DNA from: Verrucomicrobiota bacterium
GTDB taxonomy: Bacteria > Verrucomicrobiota > Verrucomicrobiia > Limisphaerales > CAIMTB01
Reading direction: 5' to 3'
Assembly: GCA_963205105.1 (NCBI GenBank)
Contig: CAUJJW010000357.1
Location: 1-48,268 of the forward strand
Length of the DNA: 48,268 bases
This document shows positions 42,061-48,268 of the stretch, in pieces (within the stretch, counting starts at the first letter, position 1; every line of letters begins with the position of its first letter). The notes under the pieces were generated by a model, which made no database searches, was not told where the DNA came from, and saw nothing but the letters and a program-made list of their open reading frames with translations. The position numbers and the translations under genes were made by a program.

Positions 42061-43461
42061 GTGTTTGATTCCCTGAGCAAGAAGCTGCAGAAGGTTTTCC
42101 GTGACCTGCGCGGACTGGGGCGCATCTCCGAAACCAACATTTCGGAATCCCTGCGGGAGGTGCGGTTGGCGCTGCTCGACGCGGACGTGAATTTCAAGGT
42201 CGCCCGGGACTTCATCGAGAGGGTGAAGGACAAGGCCATCGGCGAGCAGGTCATCCAGACCATCAAACCGGGCGAGCAGGTGGTGAAGATCATCCACGAC
42301 GAACTCGTGGCGCTTCTGGGCGAAAGCAACGCCGCCCTCGTCACCAGCCGCAATCCGTCCTGCATCCTGATGGTGGGTTTGCATGGTTCCGGCAAGACCA
42401 CTTCCTCCGGCAAGCTCGCGCGCTTGCTGAACAAGCAGGGGCGCAAGGTGCTGTTGGTCGCCGCGGATGTGTACCGCCCCGCGGCCATGGACCAATTGGA
42501 GACGCTCGGCAAACAACTGAACCTGCCCGTGCTGGTGATGCGCGGCGAGACCGATGTCCTGCGCATTGCCCATGCCGCCCTGGAGCAGGCCCGTATCGCC
42601 GGCCACGACACGGTGCTGTTCGACACCGCGGGCCGGCTTCAGATCGATGAGCCCCTCGTGCAGGAGTTGGTTCGGCTCAAGAACCTGGTGCATCCGGAGG
42701 AAGTGTTGCTCGTGCTGGACGCCGCCACCGGTCAGGAGGCGGTCAGTGTGGCCACGCATTTCGACAAGGCACTGAACGTCACCGGCGCGATTCTCACCAA
42801 ACTCGACGGCGACGCCCGTGGTGGCGCAGCACTGAGCTTCAAGTCGGTGACGGGCAAGCCCATCAAGTTCGTTGGCGTGGGTGAGAAGCTCGACGATTTT
42901 GAGGCGTTTCATCCGGAGCGCATGGCTTCCCGCATCCTGGGCATGGGCGACGTGGTCAGTCTTGTGGAACGGGCGGCAGAAGCCGTCGACATGGACGACG
43001 CAGCGCGCATGGAAGAGAAGATGCGCCGCGGCCAGTTCACCCTGGAGGATATGCTCGAGCAGATGCGGGCGATGCGGAAGTTGGGGCCGTTGGAGAATCT
43101 GGTCCGCATGCTGCCCGGAGCCGGGGACATGATGCAGGGTGACGCGCTCTCGAAGGGCGAACGTGAGATGCGTCGGATGGAGGGGATCATCTGCTCGATG
43201 ACGCCGCACGAGCGGAAAAACCCGAATATTCTGAACGCCAAGCGACGTCAGCGCATTGCCAAGGGCAGCGGGACGAACGTTTCCGAGGTGAACAACGTGC
43301 TGAATCGTTTCGCGCAGATGCAGCAGATGATGAAGAAGATGGGCAAGCTGCAGAAGATGATGGCCAAGATGGGCGGAGGCATGCCCGGCATGGGTGGCAT
43401 GGGTGGCCTGGGTGGGATGGGAGGGCTGGGTGGTCTGGGCGGCGGTTTCCGTGGCAAGTGA
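42061..43461 (+). CDS. ffh: Signal recognition particle GTPase Ffh
   Basis: 466 residues from GTG 42061, which gives the family N-terminus VFDSLSKKLQKVFRDLRG. The N domain is followed by the G domain: G1 GLHGSGKTTSSGKLA, DVYRPAAMDQL, G3 DTAGRLQID and G4 TKLDGDARGGAALS. The M domain is methionine-rich (MLEQMRAMRKLG, MQQMMKKMGKLQKMMAKMGG) and ends in a Gly/Met tail. Ffh binds signal peptides and the SRP RNA and targets ribosomes to FtsY at the inner membrane. It is monocistronic by appearance: tRNA-Tyr is divergent upstream, and the downstream gene is on the other strand 14 bases away. Confidence 0.97.
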   Translation: MFDSLSKKLQKVFRDLRGLGRISETNISESLREVRLALLDADVNFKVARDFIERVKDKAIGEQVIQTIKPGEQVVKIIHDELVALLGESNAALVTSRNPSCILMVGLHGSGKTTSSGKLARLLNKQGRKVLLVAADVYRPAAMDQLETLGKQLNLPVLVMRGETDVLRIAHAALEQARIAGHDTVLFDTAGRLQIDEPLVQELVRLKNLVHPEEVLLVLDAATGQEAVSVATHFDKALNVTGAILTKLDGDARGGAALSFKSVTGKPIKFVGVGEKLDDFEAFHPERMASRILGMGDVVSLVERAAEAVDMDDAARMEEKMRRGQFTLEDMLEQMRAMRKLGPLENLVRMLPGAGDMMQGDALSKGEREMRRMEGIICSMTPHERKNPNILNAKRRQRIAKGSGTNVSEVNNVLNRFAQMQQMMKKMGKLQKMMAKMGGGMPGMGGMGGLGGMGGLGGLGGGFRGK

Positions 43462-43475
43462 CTGCGTGCTTCCGG

Positions 43476-44450
43476 CTAAGGGGCGGCGGGTTCAAACGGG
43501 GCGCCGCCTTGGATCCAGTGGGCGACCGCGGTGATTTCCTCCGGAGTGGCAGCCTGTTTGCCTTCGGGTGGCATCGCGTCATCGTGATCCCGCGGCAGGA
43601 GCATCAGGCGGAGCACGTTGCTCTTCATGGGTTCCCCCGGGGTAATGCCCGGGGAGCCGCTGTCGCCACCCCGAAGCGCCGTTTCTCTCACGTCGAGCCG
43701 GTAGTCGCCCTTGTGTTTCTCGGGTCCATGGCAGGGGTAGCAGCGGCTTTCGAACAAGGGCTTGATGGTGGTGGCGTACAAGCCTTCGGCTGAGTTCTGG
43801 GTGGCACCCACTGCGGCGGTTGGAGTTGGCTTGGGGGCTGGCTTGAGGAATTTGCCAAGGAACGGGGGCGCCCCGGCGGTCAGGAAGTCCGAGCCGTGGG
43901 TGAGATTGCCGCCGTGATGGCCGGCGGGTCCGACCAGGAGGAGGGCGAAGACGAACAGACCGCGGAAGGCGAGCACGAGCCGCGGCTTGGGGTTCTGGGA
44001 CGCTCGATGGGCGAAATGGCCGGCCAGTGCGGCTCCGAGGGTTACTGCGATGAACGCGAAGGCCAGGTTGCGGTGTTCATCGACGCCTTCCGCATCGAAG
44101 CCGCCTTCGGAGGCGCGCAGAAGCCCGGCACCCGCGGCGACGAGGCCGGAGGCAACGGTTAGCCACAGCAGCGATTGGACCGCCAGGCGGAGTCCGGTGG
44201 AGGGATGCTTCCAGGCCAAGGCTTGGAGGGCTGCGGCAGCGGCGATGAACCCGATGGGGAAATGCAGCAGGACCATGTGAAATGGCCCTAGAAATGCGCT
44301 CCAACGGAAACCCACCTCGGTTGCGGCAACGGAGGGAAGGTCAGCGGCTCCCGCGGCAAGACCCAGGAACAAGCCAAGAACAGCTGGGGACAGGCCGGTT
44401 CCGCGGAGGAATCGACGACCGAGCCGGAGGGAAGGTGCCTGAGCGCTCAT
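43476..44450 (-). CDS. DUF2231 membrane domain fused to planctomycete-type cytochrome c
   Basis: 324 residues. The N-terminal half has about five membrane spans with the DUF2231 signature (FHMVLLHFPIGFIAAAAAL, followed by TVASGLVAAGAGLL and EHRNLAFAFIAVTLGAALAG); the conserved His residues are possible heme or metal ligands. After a Pro/Ala linker comes a PSCyt1-type cytochrome domain with CYPCHGPEKHKGDYRLD (Cys237, Cys240, His241) and a distal Met in DDAMPPEGK. Such fusions usually sit beside PSD1/DUF1553 genes, which are absent here. Electron transfer at the periplasmic face of the inner membrane is expected. It converges with ffh. Confidence 0.88.
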   Translation of the reverse strand: MSAQAPSLRLGRRFLRGTGLSPAVLGLFLGLAAGAADLPSVAATEVGFRWSAFLGPFHMVLLHFPIGFIAAAAALQALAWKHPSTGLRLAVQSLLWLTVASGLVAAGAGLLRASEGGFDAEGVDEHRNLAFAFIAVTLGAALAGHFAHRASQNPKPRLVLAFRGLFVFALLLVGPAGHHGGNLTHGSDFLTAGAPPFLGKFLKPAPKPTPTAAVGATQNSAEGLYATTIKPLFESRCYPCHGPEKHKGDYRLDVRETALRGGDSGSPGITPGEPMKSNVLRLMLLPRDHDDAMPPEGKQAATPEEITAVAHWIQGGAPFEPAAP

Positions 44451-44502
44451 GGTTCACCTTTAGGATGCACGGGGAGTCGATGCTGTTCCCAGTTCCGCAG
44501 GT

Positions 44503-45183
44503 TTATTCGGTCGGCTCCTCGCCAGCGGAAGCCCGTCGTCGGGCGCTTTGGCGATCCGCATCGGCTTGGGTCGCATCCGCTTTACGGACGGACGCCGAGG
44601 AGGAATGCCGTCTGCCGATGCTTTCCAGCTTGGACTGAATCTCCGAGACGAGGGAACCACCGAGGAATGCCTTCAGCTCCAGTTCGGCAGCCTCAACGAG
44701 AACGCGGCGATGGAGATCGGCGAGCTGCTTTCGCATGACGGGGTCCTCGATGCGCTGGTCGGCCGTGGATTCGCCCTTGGCGAAGATCCCCCAGTTGTTG
44801 GCGAGGGTCCAAGCGGAGGCCAGGGTGGCGGGGTCGGACGCCTGGAAGGGGCGCAGAGCGGCTTCGACCTCCGCGAGCACGGCATTGGTTTCCGCGCTGA
44901 GGGTTTGATAAAGGGCGGCGCGTTCAGGGCGAAGCAATTCGAGGTTGGGCGGAGCGAGGTCGGGGAGCGGTTCGACTCCGGCATGGGCGGCTTCGACGGA
45001 CGGAAGCGTGGTGGACCGAGACCGCATGAGGGGCGGGTTGGTAGCCTCGGTGGTGGGTGACGCGGCTTGGGCTGGGGCCGGGGTGGTGGGAGCCGGGGAG
45101 CGAGGTCCTCCGCGCAGCCAGCCGAAGATGATGACCAGGACGACGAGTCCGCCCAGGATCCAGGGGGTGCGGGTGTTGGACAT
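44503..45183 (-). CDS. Single-span membrane protein, function unknown
   Basis: 226 residues from ATG 45183. One membrane span near the N-terminus (PWILGGLVVLVIIFGWLRGG) is followed by a Pro/Ala/Thr-rich linker. A largely helical domain of about 150 residues comes next (LETLSAETNAVLAEVEAAL-like region, then ADLHRRVLVEAAELELKAFL) and ends in a basic Arg/Ala tail. No named domain is recognised. It would be anchored with the bulk of the protein on the periplasmic side. It is 52 bases upstream of the DUF2231-cytochrome gene and 29 bases downstream of the TerC gene on the same strand. Confidence 0.75.
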   Translation of the reverse strand: MSNTRTPWILGGLVVLVIIFGWLRGGPRSPAPTTPAPAQAASPTTEATNPPLMRSRSTTLPSVEAAHAGVEPLPDLAPPNLELLRPERAALYQTLSAETNAVLAEVEAALRPFQASDPATLASAWTLANNWGIFAKGESTADQRIEDPVMRKQLADLHRRVLVEAAELELKAFLGGSLVSEIQSKLESIGRRHSSSASVRKADATQADADRQSARRRASAGEEPTE

Positions 45184-45212
45184 AGTGGGGGGGGTGGGCA
45201 GCGTTGGTCGGA

Positions 45213-45962
45213 TCACCGATACGGCTGATGCAGGCTGACGGGTTCGGTGCGGCGGGCGCGAATGCGCATGTTCAGCATTTCGACGCCGACCGCGAAGGCC
45301 ATGGCGAAGTAGATGTATCCCTTGGGGATATGCTGATGGAACCCTTCGGCGACGAGCATGGATCCGATGAGGATGAGGAAGGAGAGCGCCAGCATTTTGA
45401 TGGTGGGATGGCGGTCGACGAAGTTGCTGATCTGGTTGACGAACATGAGCATGACGGCCATGGCGATGATGACGGCAGCGATCATGACCGGCACGCGTTT
45501 GGTCATTCCGACTGCGGTGATGACGGAATCGAGGGAGAAGACGATGTCGAGGAGGAGGATCTGGGTGACAATGGCGACGAAGCTGGGGATGACTTTGGCG
45601 GACTTTTCGCCGTCATCGCCTTCGAGTTTTTCGTGGATTTCGTAGGTGCTCTTGGCGAGGAGGAAGAGGCCGCCGACGATGAGGACGACGTCGCGCCAGG
45701 AGAGGGCCCATTCCTTGCCGAGCAAGGTGGCCTTCCAGAAGGGCTCCTCGAGCCGGGCGACAAAGGCGATTCCGAAGAGGAGCATGACCCGGGTGATGAG
45801 GGCCAGGCCGAGCCCGACCTTACGGGCCTTGTTCTGCTGATCGATGGGCAGCTTGGAGCTGAGGATCGAAATGAAGATGATGTTGTCGATGCCCAGCACC
45901 ACCTCCAGGAGGGTGAGGGTGAAGAGACTGATCCAGATTTCAGGGTTCGTGGCCCATTCCAT
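45213..45962 (-). CDS. TerC family integral membrane protein
   Basis: 249 residues with about seven membrane spans. Both conserved acidic motifs are present: LTLLEVVLGIDNIIFISILS near the N-terminus and QILLLDIVFSLDSVITAVGM in the second half. TerC/Alx-type proteins are implicated in metal (Mn2+) export and metalation of secreted enzymes, or in tellurite resistance. No other ter gene is present, so the metal role is more likely. It is divergent from the SMUG1 gene, with 80 bases between, and lies upstream of two membrane protein genes on its strand. Confidence 0.93.
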   Translation of the reverse strand: MEWATNPEIWISLFTLTLLEVVLGIDNIIFISILSSKLPIDQQNKARKVGLGLALITRVMLLFGIAFVARLEEPFWKATLLGKEWALSWRDVVLIVGGLFLLAKSTYEIHEKLEGDDGEKSAKVIPSFVAIVTQILLLDIVFSLDSVITAVGMTKRVPVMIAAVIIAMAVMLMFVNQISNFVDRHPTIKMLALSFLILIGSMLVAEGFHQHIPKGYIYFAMAFAVGVEMLNMRIRARRTEPVSLHQPYR

Positions 45963-46042
45963 GCCGCGAGTTGTCGCGGAATCAGGGGGTATGCGTCAAT
46001 GTCGGGGCGTTGCGGGTTGTTGAGCCCTGCAGCCAAACAACG

Positions 46043-46765
46043 ATGGACAACAGCGAAGAAATGGTGCGGGGGGCGGCTGGATTAAGGGATGCCGTGGAGG
46101 CACTTCGGTTCGGGGCGCCGGTGGCCTGCGTGTATAATCCGCTCCGCTATGCCTGGGCGGTTCACGAGGCGTATTTGAGGCGCTACGGCCGGGGGAGGAA
46201 GCGTGTGTTGTTTCTGGGTATGAACCCGGGACCGTTCGGGATGGCACAGACCGGGGTTCCGTTCGGGGAAGTGACGATGGTTCGGGATTGGCTGGGATTG
46301 TCGGGGACGGTGGATAAGCCGTGCGATGAACATCCGAAACGGCCGATCGACGGGTTTGCCTGTGCGCGGTCGGAGGTCAGTGGTCGCCGGTTGTGGGGGC
46401 TGTTTGCCGAGACTTTTGGGACGGCAGACCCATTCTTCGCGGACCATTTCGTGGTGAACTACTGCCCGCTGGTGTTCATGACGGCGACTGGGGCCAATCT
46501 CACGCCGGACAAATTGCCCGCCACGGAGGTGGAACCGCTGTTTGCCGCGTGCGACGCCCACCTGCGGGCGGTCGTAGCGGCATTGCGGACCACCTGGGTG
46601 GTGGGGGTGGGAGCTTTCGCTCAAGCCCGTGCCGTCGAGGCGTTGGCGGGGACCCAGGCGAAGGTCTGTCGGATCCTGCATCCCAGTCCGGCGAGCCCAG
46701 CCGCCAACCGGGGCTGGTCGGCTGCGGCTCGGAAAGAACTGGTGGCGGCCGGGGTCTGGAGGTGA
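46043..46765 (+). CDS. SMUG1-type uracil-DNA glycosylase
   Basis: 240 residues from ATG 46043. The upstream in-frame codons overlap the divergent TerC promoter region and are unlikely to be translated. The active-site motif GMNPGPFGMAQTGVPFGEV at residues 59-77 and the C-terminal motif HPSPASPAANRGW are those of SMUG1 (family 3 uracil-DNA glycosylases). VVNYCPLVFM holds the pyrimidine-pocket Asn. The enzyme removes uracil and oxidised pyrimidines from DNA in base-excision repair. SMUG1 is rare in bacteria outside a few groups, including Verrucomicrobiota. It converges with the macroglobulin gene, with 25 bases between stops. Confidence 0.93.
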   Translation: MDNSEEMVRGAAGLRDAVEALRFGAPVACVYNPLRYAWAVHEAYLRRYGRGRKRVLFLGMNPGPFGMAQTGVPFGEVTMVRDWLGLSGTVDKPCDEHPKRPIDGFACARSEVSGRRLWGLFAETFGTADPFFADHFVVNYCPLVFMTATGANLTPDKLPATEVEPLFAACDAHLRAVVAALRTTWVVGVGAFAQARAVEALAGTQAKVCRILHPSPASPAANRGWSAAARKELVAAGVWR

Positions 46766-46790
46766 GGGCGGCAGAACCCTGCGGAGGCTG

Positions 46791-48268
46791 CTACTGGACG
46801 CGGAGTCGGAGGCTTTCCGAGTGGCTGTTGAACTCCGGTGCGTAGAGACATTGGACCTCGGCCGTTCCGGTGGGGTAGGCGCCCTTGTGTTGGACCCGCA
46901 GGGGGTATTCGAAGACGTACGAACCCTTGGGCAGGTATTCGATAAAGAAGTGGCTCGCGGTGTCGCGGGTGGATTCGTAATAGCCGAGCCCGTCCTGGAA
47001 CTTGTAAGTGGACACCACATTCACGGGCTCGGTGCCGCTGCCCCGCAGATCCTTGAGGTGCACAAACTCCAGATCGCGATCGCTCCGGAGTTCGATGCGG
47101 ACCACCAGTTCGTCACCGACGCGGATGGGGCCGGTCACGGGCTGAAGCCTGGCGCCCTGACGGGTTTGATCGCGGACGAAGAGTCTCTTGGTGAGGGTCA
47201 GCGGGGAGCCGGCGAATGGCCGGATCTTGCCGAGGTCCTCGAAGTACTGCCAATGCGCGGCGCCCCAGGCGATGCCGGCATCGGTCTTGCGGACGGTGAT
47301 GGCGGCCATTTCGGGGCGGATGTCCTGGGCGGGAATGCGGACCTGATAGAAGCCAGTGCCGGGCTCCGGGGTGGACTTCGGATCGCGATTGCCGGCGCGC
47401 GGGTCCGGCGTGAGATCGTGGTTGGCCAGTTGGACCTGGACGAGGGCGTCGCTGGCGAGCAGGGAAGGTCCACTGAGCAGGATGGCGTAAATGGCGTCCG
47501 CCGTGGCCTTGGTCGATTTCCAGCCCTGGGTCTGCTTCTGCTTGAGCAGCCAAATGCGGCATTCCTCGACAGCCGCGGCATCCTGGGTGACGACCTGAAA
47601 GACTTCGATCATGAGGGACTGTGTTTCGATGGGGGCGCGGTACCACCAACCATCGGCGGGAGCTGGGTCGTTCCAGAACCGTCCCGATTCCTCGGAAGTG
47701 ATGCTGTGTTGTTTGAGTGATTTGGCGATGGCGGTGGCGGTTCCTTGGGCGTCGTGGTGGATGGCATTGCCAAACCGCGTCATGGCCAGCGCCAGATGCG
47801 CCTGGGTTTGGCGGTCGAGCTTGAGCCAGTGTTCCCGCGCCTGTTGGAGCCAGTAGCCGAGGGCTTCCTGACTCGCCGGGGGCAGGGGTAGGTCGCCCAT
47901 GAAGAAACTGCGACCGTACAGGTAGAGGCCGATGGATGGATCGATGTTCAGTCGGTCGAGAACTTTGCGCTCCTTGAGGTCCTGATACCGTTCGTCCATC
48001 CAAGTATCCAGGCGCGGCAGGGCCCGGAGGGGGAGGGTCATGGGCATGTCGACCCCCAGATGTCGAAGTCGACCGAAGCCGCTGACGAGATAGAGCGAGA
48101 TGAAGTCGTTCCGCGGCCCCCCGGGGAACCAAGGCCAGGCGCCTTCCGGCAGCAGGAGTTCCTCGAGCTTGCGCAGGGCCCGTTCCGTCTCGGAATCGAG
48201 GCGGTTGGCGTCGAAGAGGACGCCGACCGATCGGCGGGCTTCGCTCTCGGACTGCGCGTCACGCACCC
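46791..48268 (-). CDS. Alpha-2-macroglobulin family protein, 3' part only
   Basis: About 490 codons of a larger minus-strand gene whose start lies beyond the right edge. The helical toroid domain carries LLLPEGAWPWFPGG and PIETQSLMIEVFQVV, and the C-terminal receptor-binding-like domain carries DELVVRIELRSDRDLEFVHL and YVFEYPLRVQHKGAYPTGTA, ending FNSHSESLRLRVQ. Bacterial A2Ms are periplasmic or surface protease traps, usually above 1500 residues. The thioester motif and bait region would be upstream of the visible part, so I cannot tell whether the protein is thioester-positive. The last 25 bases separate it from the convergent SMUG1 gene. Confidence 0.88.
   Translation of the reverse strand, partial: VRDAQSESEARRSVGVLFDANRLDSETERALRKLEELLLPEGAWPWFPGGPRNDFISLYLVSGFGRLRHLGVDMPMTLPLRALPRLDTWMDERYQDLKERKVLDRLNIDPSIGLYLYGRSFFMGDLPLPPASQEALGYWLQQAREHWLKLDRQTQAHLALAMTRFGNAIHHDAQGTATAIAKSLKQHSITSEESGRFWNDPAPADGWWYRAPIETQSLMIEVFQVVTQDAAAVEECRIWLLKQKQTQGWKSTKATADAIYAILLSGPSLLASDALVQVQLANHDLTPDPRAGNRDPKSTPEPGTGFYQVRIPAQDIRPEMAAITVRKTDAGIAWGAAHWQYFEDLGKIRPFAGSPLTLTKRLFVRDQTRQGARLQPVTGPIRVGDELVVRIELRSDRDLEFVHLKDLRGSGTEPVNVVSTYKFQDGLGYYESTRDTASHFFIEYLPKGSYVFEYPLRVQHKGAYPTGTAEVQCLYAPEFNSHSESLRLRVQ

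Noticed and set aside
41408..42076. 222-residue plus-strand open frame ending in a GEGFEPSKGVSPADLQSAPIDHS-type stretch
   Set aside because: This peptide is translated from the tRNA-Tyr gene and is a familiar spurious product.
41581..43209. 542-residue minus-strand open frame with GRMPEWSIGADCKSAG and FEGSNPSPTT
   Set aside because: It is the tRNA-Tyr sense-strand translation joined to the antisense of ffh. High GC keeps such shadow frames open.
43370..43458. Gly/Met tandem coding repeats at the end of ffh as a CRISPR or minisatellite
   Set aside because: They encode the usual Gly/Met-rich Ffh tail, with no spacers and imprecise units.

Overview
The window is about 62% GC, gene-dense DNA that reads like a member of Verrucomicrobiota, probably near the Pedosphaera/Limisphaerales group. 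This is an inference from gene content, not from a marker gene. The signs are a pseudopilin cluster with very large extracellular genes, planctomycete/verrucomicrobial-type cytochromes c, CRTAC1 and hydrazine-synthase-alpha-like proteins, Thr-Asn-rich beta-sheet secreted proteins, and families of palindromic intergenic repeats. No plasmid, phage, transposase or CRISPR is visible.

Region 1 (1-20942) is a secretion or pilus locus. It holds the 3' end of a PilT-type retraction ATPase, a GspE/PilB assembly ATPase and a GspF/PilC platform protein, then a strong hairpin. A BrnT/BrnA-like toxin-antitoxin pair follows, then five type IV (pseudo)pilins, a 1254-residue GspK/PilX-like protein and a 2708-residue subtilisin-family protease. 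The large protease is a good candidate substrate or surface product of the machine.

Region 2 (20943-22907) has a REP-like block of mirrored hairpins. Next is a minus-strand pair, a PadR regulator with a visible promoter/operator and a membrane protein joining an ABC-permease prefix domain to a Wzz-like domain.

Region 3 (22908-28451) is a four-gene catabolic unit: iron-type alcohol dehydrogenase, APC permease, aldehyde dehydrogenase and glutamine-synthetase-like ligase. The set fits import of an amine or amino alcohol, gamma-glutamylation, and oxidation of the alcohol to the acid. Minus-strand genes follow: an MFS transporter, a small membrane protein and an unknown 100-residue protein. Then come an AIM24 protein and a YjfB-like putative motility protein on the plus strand.

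Region 4 (31639-32405) is a 767-base non-coding block with several families of mirrored hairpin repeats and a possible structured RNA just before the next start codon. It precedes a tightly coupled four-gene operon (32406-40453): a CRTAC1/FG-GAP lipoprotein, a hydrazine-synthase-alpha-like propeller with one CxxCH, a YVTN propeller with three CxxCH motifs, and a fusion of a two-component-regulator propeller with an ABC-type periplasmic ligand-binding domain. This operon is the best candidate for an undescribed extracytoplasmic redox or sensing system.

Region 5 (40454-48268) contains an orphan coiled-coil basic protein, a largely unexplained 664-base interval, tRNA-Tyr(GTA), ffh, a DUF2231-cytochrome c fusion, a single-span membrane protein, a TerC protein, a SMUG1-type uracil-DNA glycosylase and the 3' part of an alpha-2-macroglobulin gene that runs off the window.
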